From the NCBI GenBank assembly GCA_002482645.1, contig DLGJ01000005.1:208730-272729 (forward strand): a stretch of 64,000 nucleotides of DNA. The letters are read 5' to 3'. The stretch is from Hyphomicrobiaceae bacterium UBA7697. GTDB taxonomy: Bacteria > Pseudomonadota > Alphaproteobacteria > Rhizobiales > Methyloligellaceae. Below are positions 26,619 to 35,424 of this stretch, piece after piece. Below the pieces are notes generated by a model. That model was given only the letters and a program-made list of their open reading frames with translations, was not told the origin of the DNA and did no database searches. The position numbers and the translations under genes are program-made. Within the stretch, counting starts at the first letter, position 1. Every line of letters starts with the position of its first letter.

Positions 26619-28053
26619 GTTCCCGGGGAAACGCGGTCACGAGCGGCGCGAGATCGCGCGCGGTGTTCCAGTCGCCGCCAGGCGGCGTAAGGCCGAGGCG
26701 TACGACGACGAGATCGCGGGAGGGGACGATCGCCACCGCCTGGCCGTTATAGCCTTGCATGTAATAGGCATCCTCGGGCATTGGCGGCTCGCCTGGGACG
26801 TCGTCCTCGCTCTGAGGTTTCAGCCAGATCTGCGCGCCGTATTCGCCGTCGGGAGATTGCGGTGTCGGCTCGGTCGAATAAGCGACCCAGCCTTCGGGCA
26901 AGAGCGTCTCGCCGCCCCATTTCCCATCCCGCAGGAAGAGCAGCCCGAGCCGCGCCCAGTCGCGCGCCGATGCGTAGAGGAAGGCGCCGCCCATGAGCGT
27001 GCCCGACGCATCCGGCGCGAACATGGCCGTGCGCATCCCGAGCGGACCGAACAGGCGGCCGCGCGGGTAGTGGAGATAAGTGCGCTCGTCGTCGAATGTT
27101 TCCCGTAAGACGCCGGCGATGATGTTGGTGGTTCCGGTGGAATAGGACCAATGACTGCCGGGGCGATGCTCCAAGGGCTTGGAGGCCGCGAAGCGCGCGG
27201 TGTCAGGGCGGAGATAGAGCATCCGTGCCACGTCGCTGAGGTCGTTGTCATAGCCTTCGTCGAACGCGAGTCCCGAGGTCATGCGCATCAATTCGCCGAG
27301 CGTGATCGCGCCGCGCGCATCGCCGCCGTTACGCCATTCCGGTAGAAGTCCGGTGTCGTCGAGCGAAAGCGCGCCGTCCTTGATCCGCATTCCGATCAGC
27401 GCGTTGACCGCGGCCTTGCTCATGGACCAGCCGACCAGCGGCATGTGCGCGTCGAAGCCGGCCGCGTAGCGTTCGGCGACGATCCGGCCGTGCCGGACGA
27501 CGACCAGCGCCCGCGTTCCGCGCGGGCGTTCGGGCGACGGCTCGGCGAAGATGGCCTCGACGGCGCGCGTCGCCGCCTCGCTGTCGACGCCGTCCGGCCA
27601 GCGGAAATCGTCCGTCCACGGACCTGCCTCGACGCGTTCGCCTTCGGGCCATTCGGCGTCCGCCTTGGGCGATGGCGCACCGGAGAAGAGATCCTTCGTC
27701 TCCGCCCGGAGCAGGGCCGGCGGCCTGTCGTGAATCAGCGTGCAGCCCAGCCCCTCGCGGTAGATCGCCGTCTGGCGGGCGAGACCGAGCAGCGCGGCGC
27801 TCGCCTGCCGTGCGTCCGCGTCCACGGTGGGCGTGAACAGGCGCAAAGGACGAAAGCGCGCACCCGCGAGATTGGTCGCGATCACGTCGCTCATGGGACG
27901 GCCCGAAACGAACACGCCCGAACAGAGCGTCTGGGCGAAATAGCCCGAGCCGACCAGCGCCGTACGGTAGAGGCGCGGGCCGAACAGGATCGCGGCGGCG
28001 ATAACGGCGAGGATCGGCAAGATCCAAAGTCGGCGTAACGGTCCGAATCGCAT
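26614..28053 (-). CDS. Serine hydrolase, class C beta-lactamase/PBP4-like family
   Basis: A 479-residue protein. An N-terminal membrane anchor (LWILPILAVIAAAILFG) is followed by an about 75-residue region and then the penicillin-recognising hydrolase fold. The nucleophile motif is SMSK (SxxK, in PLVGWSMSKAAVN), the second motif YST (in HWSYSTGTTN), and the third region holds GYNGQ. Members of this family include esterases, D-aminopeptidases and nylon hydrolases, and true beta-lactamase activity is not implied. It is the last gene of a leftward run with Bcp and an acetyltransferase upstream. The ATG giving MRFGPLRR starts just before the anchor and is preferred over upstream in-frame starts. 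Confidence 0.82.
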   Translation of the reverse strand: MRFGPLRRLWILPILAVIAAAILFGPRLYRTALVGSGYFAQTLCSGVFVSGRPMSDVIATNLAGARFRPLRLFTPTVDADARQASAALLGLARQTAIYREGLGCTLIHDRPPALLRAETKDLFSGAPSPKADAEWPEGERVEAGPWTDDFRWPDGVDSEAATRAVEAIFAEPSPERPRGTRALVVVRHGRIVAERYAAGFDAHMPLVGWSMSKAAVNALIGMRIKDGALSLDDTGLLPEWRNGGDARGAITLGELMRMTSGLAFDEGYDNDLSDVARMLYLRPDTARFAASKPLEHRPGSHWSYSTGTTNIIAGVLRETFDDERTYLHYPRGRLFGPLGMRTAMFAPDASGTLMGGAFLYASARDWARLGLLFLRDGKWGGETLLPEGWVAYSTEPTPQSPDGEYGAQIWLKPQSEDDVPGEPPMPEDAYYMQGYNGQAVAIVPSRDLVVVRLGLTPPGGDWNTARDLAPLVTAFPREQ

Positions 28054-28088
28054 GGGGGTCGCTCTCGCCGGTCGAAAGAGCCGTACGG

Positions 28089-28553
28089 TTAAAGTGCCTG
28101 CGCGGCCTTCAGCACTTCGTCGACGTGGCCCGGCACCTTCACCTTCCGCCAAATGGCGCGGATGACTCCCTTGCCGTCGATGAGGAAGGTCGAGCGGTCG
28201 ATGCCCATATATTTGCGGCCATACATGCTCTTCTCGACCCATGTGCCGTAGGCGTCGCACACCTTGCCGTCTTCGTCGGACGCGAGCGGGAAGGTGAGAT
28301 CGTATTTGTCCTTGAACTTGTCGTGCTTCTTCACCGGGTCCTTGGAGACGCCGATGACGGTTGCGTTCACCTTGGAGAAGTCGGGCAGGGCGTCGCGAAA
28401 GGCGCAGGCCTCCGCCGTGCAGCCGGACGTGTCGTCCTTCGGATAGAAGTACAAGACCACGGTCTCGCCCTTGAGGTCCTTCAGCGAGATTTCGCCGCCG
28501 CCGTCGGTCGGGAGGGTGAAGGTGGGGGCCTTGTCGCCGGCGTCCAAGCTCAT
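28089..28553 (-). CDS. bcp: Peroxiredoxin, Bcp/PrxQ type
   Basis: A 154-residue thiol peroxidase that reduces hydrogen peroxide and organic peroxides. The peroxidatic cysteine is in YPKDDTSGCTAEACAF, where the first Cys (Cys45) is catalytic and the second, five residues later (Cys50), is the usual resolving Cys of the PrxQ alpha group. The C-terminal part STFLIDGKGVIRAIW is typical. It is a soluble, thioredoxin-dependent enzyme. The gene lies between the serine hydrolase and the acetyltransferase on the same strand with short gaps. Confidence 0.95.
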   Translation of the reverse strand: MSLDAGDKAPTFTLPTDGGGEISLKDLKGETVVLYFYPKDDTSGCTAEACAFRDALPDFSKVNATVIGVSKDPVKKHDKFKDKYDLTFPLASDEDGKVCDAYGTWVEKSMYGRKYMGIDRSTFLIDGKGVIRAIWRKVKVPGHVDEVLKAAQAL

Positions 28554-28566
28554 TCCGTCGCGTCTC

Positions 28567-29016
28567 CTATCTAAGCCGTTTCGTGACCCGCAAATGCGGG
28601 ATGGTCTGTTCGAAGAACGTAGCGCCTTCCGGGGCATAGCCGAGCTTGAGGTAGAAGCCCTCCGCCCCGACGCGCGCATGGGCGACGATAAACCGGAAAC
28701 CGGCCTCGCTGCCCCAGCGCTCGGCATGGGCCATGAGACGCGTTCCGATGCGCGCGGCCTGCTTCTGGGTCGAGATCGCCATCTGTTTGAGGTGTAGCGT
28801 CGTCTCGTCGAGCGGCCGCAAGGACACCGTGCCCACGACAGCGCCGCAGTCGATCGCGCAGAAGTGCTGGCGCATGGAATCGTCCGCCAGTTCCTCGTTG
28901 GAGATTCGAAGTCCCAAAGGACGCCGCAGGATCTCCTCGCGGAGGCGCAACGCATCCCGGTAGAGGCCCGAGTCGAGCGGGGCCTCGAGGATCACGATTG
29001 TCGAGTGGCTCGCCAT
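28567..29016 (-). CDS. GNAT-family N-acetyltransferase
   Basis: A 149-residue acetyltransferase with the acetyl-CoA-binding part LHLKQMAISTQKQAARIGTRLM and the final HARVGAEGFYLKLGYAPEG, both typical of the ElaA/YjcF-like GNAT group. The acceptor is not predictable. It ends 14 bp before bcp and begins 9 bp after the PHA depolymerase stop codon, so the three genes are probably cotranscribed. Confidence 0.85.
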   Translation of the reverse strand: MASHSTIVILEAPLDSGLYRDALRLREEILRRPLGLRISNEELADDSMRQHFCAIDCGAVVGTVSLRPLDETTLHLKQMAISTQKQAARIGTRLMAHAERWGSEAGFRFIVAHARVGAEGFYLKLGYAPEGATFFEQTIPHLRVTKRLR

Positions 29017-29024
29017 GGGTCGTC

Positions 29025-30128
29025 TCACTCCTGGTTTGCCGGCGCTTGCGGCGGTGCCTCGGCCAAGCGCTCGACCATTTTCCAAAGTGCGCTGATCTGC
29101 GGCGCATCCTTGCCAAGATAGTCCAAGCCCGTATAGCCCCACCAGTCCCAGCAGCCCTGAGGATTGACCGCGCTGGAGGCGATCTGCGGAAACAGAATCA
29201 CGAGGCGGTTGGTGTCGGCCAATTCCGCGTAGCCGGTTCTCTCGACGAAGGTTTCGCCGACGACGGCCCGTGATTGTTGGCACCCGTGCAGAGCGACATG
29301 GACGCGGCAGCCGGGCTCCGTCCGGCACGAAGGCGGGACGTAGACCACGCCTTCGCCGGCTAGCCCGCCGCCGGGGCCGGCGAACTCTCCCTGTTCGAAC
29401 ACGATGAAGTCGCCTTGTGCCTCGGCCGAAGCCGGTTTCAACGGACCGTAGATCCAGCCGAGAATGGCGCGCGCCTGATCGTAGTCGCAGTCGCTCACGA
29501 AGGGCGGTTCCGAAAGGCCGCACGCGGCTCCGCCTTCTTCGGTAATGAAGGCATGACCGCCACTGCCCTTGACGTAAGTCAGGTTGGCCTCGGGCACCCC
29601 GGCGAGCTCGTAGAAGCGTTTGGCCGCCTCGACCACCGGGCGGCCGACGGTCGAATCCTCGTCGCCCGAATAGAGATAGACATTGTGTTTCGCGAGCGCC
29701 GGAAGCGGATCGATCTCTCCTTTCTCCGCCAGTTCCTTGGCTCGGGCGAACAGCTTCGCCGCGTCCGGCTCTCCGAGCGTGGTCTGCATGCATTGTTGAG
29801 CCGCCTGTATGGCGTTCTGCGCCACGCCGGTCAGCCAATAGGGGAAGAGGCGCGCAGTGGCCGTCTCGGCACAGGCGAAGGGTCCGCCTGCCACGATCCC
29901 CGCGCCGACCACGTTCTCCGCATGGGCGACCTCGAATTGTCCCGCCATGAAGGCACCGGACGACAGGCCCGACACCGAGGTTTGCGGCAGCGCCGCGCCG
30001 AGTTTCGGCAGTGTTTCGGCCGCGACGGCGGAGGATGCGGCGAACAGCGCGGCGCTGACGGCCACCGCGAAGGTCAGCCTCGTGAGCTTGGCCGCCATAC
30101 GCGTTTTCTCGGAGCGGGACGTCGTCAT
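29025..30128 (-). CDS. Secreted PHA depolymerase, extracellular type-2 catalytic domain
   Basis: A 367-residue exported alpha/beta hydrolase. The signal peptide lies in LTRLTFAVAVSAALFAASSAVAAE (cleavage likely after AVAA). The lipase box is SGLSSGAFMAGQ, a form found in short-chain polyhydroxyalkanoate depolymerases with the type-2 domain. VALHGCQQSRAVVG and GCWDWWGYTG are further conserved segments, and paired cysteines suggest disulfides in the periplasm or outside. No substrate-binding domain follows the catalytic domain, so activity may be on oligomers or amorphous polymer. It is the second PHA depolymerase in the window and unrelated to the intracellular one. Confidence 0.85.
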   Translation of the reverse strand: MTTSRSEKTRMAAKLTRLTFAVAVSAALFAASSAVAAETLPKLGAALPQTSVSGLSSGAFMAGQFEVAHAENVVGAGIVAGGPFACAETATARLFPYWLTGVAQNAIQAAQQCMQTTLGEPDAAKLFARAKELAEKGEIDPLPALAKHNVYLYSGDEDSTVGRPVVEAAKRFYELAGVPEANLTYVKGSGGHAFITEEGGAACGLSEPPFVSDCDYDQARAILGWIYGPLKPASAEAQGDFIVFEQGEFAGPGGGLAGEGVVYVPPSCRTEPGCRVHVALHGCQQSRAVVGETFVERTGYAELADTNRLVILFPQIASSAVNPQGCWDWWGYTGLDYLGKDAPQISALWKMVERLAEAPPQAPANQE

Positions 30129-30303
30129 CTTCGGTCCTCGTGTCGTCACATTCGAAGCAATGATCGATCGCCATTCCCGTATCACGTGGCACGGGGTCTC
30201 AATATGACCTTTGGGATCAAAAACCACTTGCAACCGGGACTCGCGGGGTGCAAATAGCTGCCCCTTATTCGACTGGATCTATCTGCTGGTTGGGGAGGAC
30301 GCC

Positions 30304-30843
30304 ATGTCCAGTGACGCCCTCTTCCAATTGGGGATGGACTTGGATCATGGTTCAAGCACCGCCCAAACGGAAGAAACGCTTTCCATGTGCCTCGAGTCCG
30401 AGACGGGCGAGGAGCGCAAGGACTTTTTCTGTGAGCGAGATGGTGTGCGCTACGCGGGCACGCATCTCATAATCGACCTCGTCGGGGCGGAGCGGCTCGA
30501 CGACCTAGACCACATCGAAGAGACGCTGAGGCAGTGCGTGGAGGCCGCGAACGCGACGCTCCTGCATATCCATCTGCACCACTTCGAGCCGAATGGCGGT
30601 GTGTCGGGCGTCGCGGTTCTCGCCGAATCGCATATCTCGATCCATAGCTGGCCTGAATACGGCTATGCCGCGCTCGACGTGTTCATGTGCGGCGCGGCCG
30701 ATCCGAATGCGACCATCGATGTAATGAAGCGGGCATTTTCCCCCGATAAGGTCGTCGTCAAAACCGAACTTCGCGGCAGGGAGCTTGAACGATGGACCGC
30801 TGGGTCGAAGAAACACTCCATGAAGGCTTCCGCGTCCACCTGA
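30304..30843 (+). CDS. speD: S-adenosylmethionine decarboxylase proenzyme
   Basis: A 179-residue pyruvoyl enzyme that makes decarboxylated SAM, the aminopropyl donor for spermidine. Self-cleavage occurs before the serine in AESHISIHSWPEYGYAALDVFMCG, and that serine becomes the pyruvoyl group. The core matches the bacterial class 1 proenzyme (about 120-140 residues) with an extra N-terminal stretch of about 45 residues containing TLSMCLESETGEERKDFF, and a polar C-terminal tail. That tail is encoded in the 52 bases that overlap speE in another frame. It is divergent from the secreted PHA depolymerase. Confidence 0.93.
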   Translation: MSSDALFQLGMDLDHGSSTAQTEETLSMCLESETGEERKDFFCERDGVRYAGTHLIIDLVGAERLDDLDHIEETLRQCVEAANATLLHIHLHHFEPNGGVSGVAVLAESHISIHSWPEYGYAALDVFMCGAADPNATIDVMKRAFSPDKVVVKTELRGRELERWTAGSKKHSMKASAST

Positions 30844-31646
30844 AGGCGGACAAGGTCCTTTTCGACAGCCAGACGGACCATCAGCAGCTGATTATCTTCG
30901 AGAACGAAGATTTCGGCCGGGTGATGATGCTGGATGGCGTGGTCCAGCTCTCGACGCGGGACGAGTTCGTCTACCACGAGATGATGGCGCACGTGCCGCT
31001 GTTCGCCCATGGCAAGGCGAAGCGCGTGCTCATCGTCGGCGGCGGGGATGGCGGCGTCCTGCGCGAAGTGCTGCGGCACCCGGAGGTCAAGAGCGCCACG
31101 CTGTGCGAGATAGACCGCAGCGTGATCGACCTTTGCCGCACGTACTTTCCGAACATTTCCAACGGCGCGTATGACGACAAGCGCACGCGCGTGGTGATCG
31201 CCGACGGTACCAAGTTCGTCGCCGAGACGGACGACCGGTTCGACGTGATCTTGGTGGATTCCACCGATCCGATCGGTCCGGGCGCCGTTCTCTTCACCAA
31301 GGAGTTCTATGCGAGCTGCCGCCGGGCCCTGAAGCCGGGCGGCGTGCTCGTCACGCAAAACGGATTGCCGTTCTTGCAAGCTCCCGAACTTCAGCAATCG
31401 GTCGGGTATTTCCACCGGCTGTTCAAGGATGCCTTCGCTTATCTTGCGACGACGCCGAGCTATTTCGGCGGATCGATGTCCTATGGCTGGGCCACGGACG
31501 ACGCGAGCTTGCGGCAGCACACCCGGAAGAAGATCCAAAAACGCTACGAGAAGGCCGGAGCCTTCCCGACGCGCTATTGGAGCCCGGAGATGCAAGCCGC
31601 CGCGTTCGCGCTCCCCAACTACATCCGTGAGCTGGTCGAGGCCTAA
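30792..31646 (+). CDS. speE: Spermidine synthase
   Basis: A 284-residue cytosolic aminopropyltransferase that joins decarboxylated SAM to putrescine. Hallmarks are YHEMMAHVPLFAHG, the SAM-binding VLIVGGGDGGVLREVLRH, and the active-site stretch DVILVDSTDPIGPG. Length and order are those of E. coli SpeE. The ATG lies 52 bases inside speD in a different frame, so translation is likely coupled. It ends 9 bp from the convergent PPi-PFK gene. Confidence 0.97.
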   Translation: MDRWVEETLHEGFRVHLKADKVLFDSQTDHQQLIIFENEDFGRVMMLDGVVQLSTRDEFVYHEMMAHVPLFAHGKAKRVLIVGGGDGGVLREVLRHPEVKSATLCEIDRSVIDLCRTYFPNISNGAYDDKRTRVVIADGTKFVAETDDRFDVILVDSTDPIGPGAVLFTKEFYASCRRALKPGGVLVTQNGLPFLQAPELQQSVGYFHRLFKDAFAYLATTPSYFGGSMSYGWATDDASLRQHTRKKIQKRYEKAGAFPTRYWSPEMQAAAFALPNYIRELVEA

Positions 31647-31655
31647 CGGCCCCGG

Positions 31656-32906
31656 CTAGAGCTTGCCGAAGGCGGGCAGATCCCCGACGAGCGGCAGGCA
31701 GTAATCGTAAAACGCCCCGCTGACATTGTTGCGGCCGTCGGTGAAGTCCTCCGGCATGTGCCGCGCATGGCGCGCGACGGCGGACAGATCCGCCCGTCCG
31801 AAGGCGCTGCGATAGCTGTCGATGGCGTTCGACGTCCGCACGATGGTGACGGAGGCGCCGCCGCCGCCCTCGGCGGCCAGCGCCGCCGCATGGCGACCGA
31901 CGCCGCGTGCTTCCATGGCATCGACCGGCGACGTCGCCGGCCAGCAACGCTGAAGGTAGCCGAACGTGTCGGCGCGGACGCGGGGCGGCTTTCCGCCGGC
32001 GGGCGTGAGCCCTTTCTTCACGGCATCGGCAAGCCCGTCGCCGAGCGCGCCGGAGCCCGAGAGCTGCACATTGCCGTGCGCATCCACCTCGCCCGAGCGC
32101 ATGAGCTGCGGGCCGATCTCATTGCCGCCCGCGTCCCGGATGCCTTCGCTGACTGCGATCTGGCAGCGCCCCAGCGCCGTGTAGACGGCCTCCACATCGC
32201 TCAAAAACTCGTCCATGACGAACGGCACTTCGGGCACGTAGATCAGATGCGGCGCGGGCCGCTTGGCCGCGTCCTTGTCGGTGTTCCGCACGCCGCGCGC
32301 CAGCGACGCCGCCGCGGTGAGGAAGCCGGCATTGCGCCCCATGATTACGTTGATCTTGATGCCGCCGAGGCTGGCGTTGTCGAGCGCATCGCCCATATGG
32401 GCAAGCGTGACGAAGCGCGCCGCCGAGGCAAAGCCGGGCGTGTGGTCGTTCTCCTTCAGGTCGTTGTCGATGGTCTTCGGCACATGGAAGCAGTGCATCT
32501 CGTAGCCCGCTTCGGCCGCCTTCTCGCTCACGATGCGGCAGGTGTCGGCGGAATCGTTTCCGCCGATATAGAAGAAATAGCGGATGTCGTTCTCGCGGCA
32601 GCCGTCGAGGATCTGGGCGCAATAGGCGTCGTCGGGCTTGTCGCGGGTGGAACCGAGTGCGGCCGAGGGCGTCTGCGCGATCAATTCGATCAGCTCGGCC
32701 GGCAGCTTGGTGAGGTCGGCCAAATCGCCGCCGTTCTTGGCGATGCCGCGCACGCCGTGACGCATCCCATAAATGCGCTGCACCTTGCCGGAGGCCACAA
32801 GGCCGGTTTGCAGACCTTCGATCACGCCGGCCAGCGACTGGTTGATGACGGCGGTGGGACCGCCGGACTGCCCGATAACCGCATTGCCGGTAGGAAGATT
32901 GGACAC
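31656..32906 (-). CDS. pfp: Pyrophosphate-dependent 6-phosphofructokinase
   Basis: A 416-residue enzyme that interconverts fructose 6-phosphate and fructose 1,6-bisphosphate with PPi, reversibly. Two positions decide the donor. The segment YIGGNDSADT has Asp where ATP enzymes have Gly (GGDGS), and HVPKTIDNDL has Lys where ATP enzymes have Gly (PGTIDND); both are the PPi signature. The substrate-binding IMGRNAGFLTAAASLA segment is also present. PPi-PFK is common in methylotrophs, where it saves ATP or serves gluconeogenesis. It is convergent with speE and stands alone on its strand before egtBD. Confidence 0.95.
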   Translation of the reverse strand: MSNLPTGNAVIGQSGGPTAVINQSLAGVIEGLQTGLVASGKVQRIYGMRHGVRGIAKNGGDLADLTKLPAELIELIAQTPSAALGSTRDKPDDAYCAQILDGCRENDIRYFFYIGGNDSADTCRIVSEKAAEAGYEMHCFHVPKTIDNDLKENDHTPGFASAARFVTLAHMGDALDNASLGGIKINVIMGRNAGFLTAAASLARGVRNTDKDAAKRPAPHLIYVPEVPFVMDEFLSDVEAVYTALGRCQIAVSEGIRDAGGNEIGPQLMRSGEVDAHGNVQLSGSGALGDGLADAVKKGLTPAGGKPPRVRADTFGYLQRCWPATSPVDAMEARGVGRHAAALAAEGGGGASVTIVRTSNAIDSYRSAFGRADLSAVARHARHMPEDFTDGRNNVSGAFYDYCLPLVGDLPAFGKL

Positions 32907-32995
32907 GCGCTACCCCCTGTGCTCCTCGTGGAAGCGGCACAATGCCCCGGAGCATCGGCACGTTGCAAGACGAAGCTGCCGCGCCGTGCGCTGTT

Positions 32996-33997
32996 CTAGG
33001 GGCGCCGCAGCAAATGCAGGCTGAACAGGCCGTCCGCGTCCGTCCAAACGCGCATCGGGAGCCAGCCGGCGCGCCGCGCCAAGGCCTGGAAGCCGCCGAT
33101 GGAATATTTGTGGGAGTTCTCGGTGTGAATGCGCTCCCCCTTTGCGAAGTCGAAGCGTTCTCCGAGCAGCTCCACGGTCTGGCTGGCAAGGCTCTCGAGG
33201 TAGATTTCGATCCGGCCCGCGCGCCCGTTGTAGAGGGCCCTATGCGCGAAACGGCGGGTGTCGAAGTCGCCGCCGAGTTCGCGGTTGATTCGCGACAAGA
33301 GATTGAGGCTGAAGGCGGCGGTAACGCCGCGCGCATCGTCATAGGCGGGAAGCAGAATATCGAGGCTCTTCTCGAGGTCGACGCCGACCAGAAAGGCGCT
33401 TCCGGGCCCGAGAAGCCGCGCGGTGTTGTCGAGAAAGGCAACGGCTTCGTCGTGGGTGAGATTCCCGATGGTCGACCCCGAGAAGAAGCCGAGCGGACGT
33501 TCGGCGCCGATACCGTTCAGATCGCGCGCTTTCGTGAAATCTCCAACCACGGGGCGGACCGTGAGCCCGGCATGGTCCCGTTCAAGCCGCTCCGCCGCAG
33601 CGGCGAGAAAGCTCTCGGACACGTCGATGGGCACGTAGGTCCGTAAATCCCGAAGCGCCTCGATGAGAAGGCGGGTCTTGCGGCTCGATCCGGAGCCGAA
33701 CTCCACCAGCGTCTCGATGGCCCCCGCACAGTGGGCGATCTCCGCGCCATGGGTGCGGAGCAGGGCCGTCTCGGTCCGGGTCGGGTAGTACTCCTCGAGC
33801 CGTGTGATGTCCTCGAAGAGGGCCGAGCCCGTTTCGTCGTAGAGGAAGCGTGAGGGGATGCTGCGCGGCTGCTGCGCCAAGCCGCGCAGAACCGCATCGG
33901 CGAATTCGGCGGCTTCCGCCGAAAGCCCGCTACCGCCGCGGTCCCAGTCGCTGGCGATCTCGCCGCGATGCTGAATTCTGGTGGCGGTTCGCGCCAT
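32996..33997 (-). CDS. egtD: L-histidine N-alpha-methyltransferase (ergothioneine)
   Basis: A 333-residue SAM-dependent enzyme that adds three methyl groups to histidine to give hercynine, the first step of ergothioneine synthesis. It shows IPSRFLYDETGSALFEDITRLEEYYPTR across the N-terminal part (positions 33795-33865), the SAM site TLVEFGSGSSRKTRLLIEAL, and the C-terminal KGERIHTENSHKYS with histidine-binding residues. The ATG overlaps the egtB stop codon by one base, so the pair is translationally coupled. Confidence 0.95.
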   Translation of the reverse strand: MARTATRIQHRGEIASDWDRGGSGLSAEAAEFADAVLRGLAQQPRSIPSRFLYDETGSALFEDITRLEEYYPTRTETALLRTHGAEIAHCAGAIETLVEFGSGSSRKTRLLIEALRDLRTYVPIDVSESFLAAAAERLERDHAGLTVRPVVGDFTKARDLNGIGAERPLGFFSGSTIGNLTHDEAVAFLDNTARLLGPGSAFLVGVDLEKSLDILLPAYDDARGVTAAFSLNLLSRINRELGGDFDTRRFAHRALYNGRAGRIEIYLESLASQTVELLGERFDFAKGERIHTENSHKYSIGGFQALARRAGWLPMRVWTDADGLFSLHLLRRP

Positions 33998-35286
33998 CAG
34001 GCGTCCGCCGCGAGCCTGACGCCCGTGAACTGCCAGCGCTGATGAGGATAGAAGAAGTTGCGGTAGGTCCGCCGGATATGCCCTTCCGGTGTGGCGCAGG
34101 AGCCGCCCCGGAGGACGAACTGATTGCACATGAATTTGCCGTTGTACTCGCCGACCGCGCCGGGCGCCGGTTTGTAGCCGGGATAGGGAAGATACGCGCT
34201 GGCTGTCCACTCCCAGACGTCGCCGAACATCTGGGTCACAGCGTCGCCGTTTGCCGCGGGCATCGGCCTCAAATGGCCGGCCTCAAGCATGCGTCCTGTC
34301 TCTGAAAGCCGTGCCGAAGCGTGCTCCCATTCGAATTCGGACGGCAGGCGGTATCCGGCCCAGCGCGCGAAGGCATCGGCCTCGAAGAAGCTCACATGAG
34401 TCACCGGCGCGGCGGGGTCCGCCTTGCGAAGTCCCTTTAGGCTCATCTGGGAATAGCCGGTATCGCCGCGTTCGAAGTAGAGCGGCGCGCGCCAGCCTTC
34501 GGCGTTGACCGTGTTCCAGCCGTCGGCGAGCCACAGCGCCGGCGTCTCGTAGCCGCCGTCTTCGATGAAGGCGATCCACTCCGAATTCGTCACGCAGCGA
34601 TTGGCAAGTTTGAACGGACGGATCAGCTGTTCGTGGCGCGGCCCTTCGTTGTCGTAGGCAAAGCCGCCGCCGCCGTGCCCAATCCCGAAAATGCCGCCGT
34701 CGAACGTGGTGAAGCTCATTGGCGGCGTCGGGCCGGCCGGCGTCGCATTGGGGCTTTCGCGATAGGCCGGTTTCAGCGGCTGGGACGCGAAGAGGCTCAA
34801 AATGTCGGTGAGCAACAATTCCTGATGCTGCTGCTCGTGATTGACGCCGAGTTCGATCAAATCGGCGGCGTCTTCGCCGAAGCCCTGCGCGAACAGCCGT
34901 TCGAGTGCGTCGTCGATATAGGCGCGATAGTCGCGAACCGCCTTGCAGGACGGGCGTGTCAGCAGGCCCCGGAACGGGCGCGGATGGCGCGGGCCGACGC
35001 TCTCGTAATAGGAGTTGAAACAATACTCGAAGCCGTCGTCGAAACGGGCATAGCCCGGAAGGAAACGCGACAGCACGAAGGCTTCGAAGAACCAGGTCGT
35101 GTGCGCGAGATGCCATTTCGTCGGACTCGCATCGTCCATGGCCTGAACGACTTGATCCTCCTCGCTTAAAGGCAGCGCAAGATCCAACGAAAGCGCGCGA
35201 GTCTTTCTCAAGCGCGTGTGCAACGGATCGAGACTGGCGGTGGAGCGGCGATTGGGGCCGGCGTTGGCAAGTTGCGTGAGGGGCAT
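33997..35286 (-). CDS. egtB: Ergothioneine biosynthesis sulfoxide synthase EgtB
   Basis: A 429-residue non-heme iron enzyme that joins hercynine to gamma-glutamylcysteine or cysteine with oxygen. The N-terminal DinB-like four-helix part carries the iron ligands in KWHLAHTTWFFE and NHEQQHQELLL; the C-terminal part is formylglycine-generating-enzyme-like, with FGDVWEWTASAYLPY and FVLRGGSCATPEGHIRRTYRNF. The start is the ATG (35284-35286) preceded by AAGGGAGG at a 6-8 base spacing; another ATG seven codons upstream is less well placed. EgtA, EgtC and EgtE are not in the window, as in many proteobacteria that keep only egtBD together. Confidence 0.95.
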   Translation of the reverse strand: MPLTQLANAGPNRRSTASLDPLHTRLRKTRALSLDLALPLSEEDQVVQAMDDASPTKWHLAHTTWFFEAFVLSRFLPGYARFDDGFEYCFNSYYESVGPRHPRPFRGLLTRPSCKAVRDYRAYIDDALERLFAQGFGEDAADLIELGVNHEQQHQELLLTDILSLFASQPLKPAYRESPNATPAGPTPPMSFTTFDGGIFGIGHGGGGFAYDNEGPRHEQLIRPFKLANRCVTNSEWIAFIEDGGYETPALWLADGWNTVNAEGWRAPLYFERGDTGYSQMSLKGLRKADPAAPVTHVSFFEADAFARWAGYRLPSEFEWEHASARLSETGRMLEAGHLRPMPAANGDAVTQMFGDVWEWTASAYLPYPGYKPAPGAVGEYNGKFMCNQFVLRGGSCATPEGHIRRTYRNFFYPHQRWQFTGVRLAADA

Positions 35287-35424
35287 GAGTCCTCCCTTGG
35301 CTCGCATGGCGCGTCGAGCGCGACTTTCAACTCAACACGGTGTTTCGCTGCTTGTTCCACATCTCCAAACGAGCCACCATGCACAATTCCGTGACGGCAT
35401 TCTAATCGCAAAGGGACGGTTGTT

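Noticed and set aside
30129..30303. Riboswitch-like leader upstream of speD
   Set aside because: Only loose TTGCA/TGCAA complementarity was seen; no match to a known riboswitch or speF leader could be supported.
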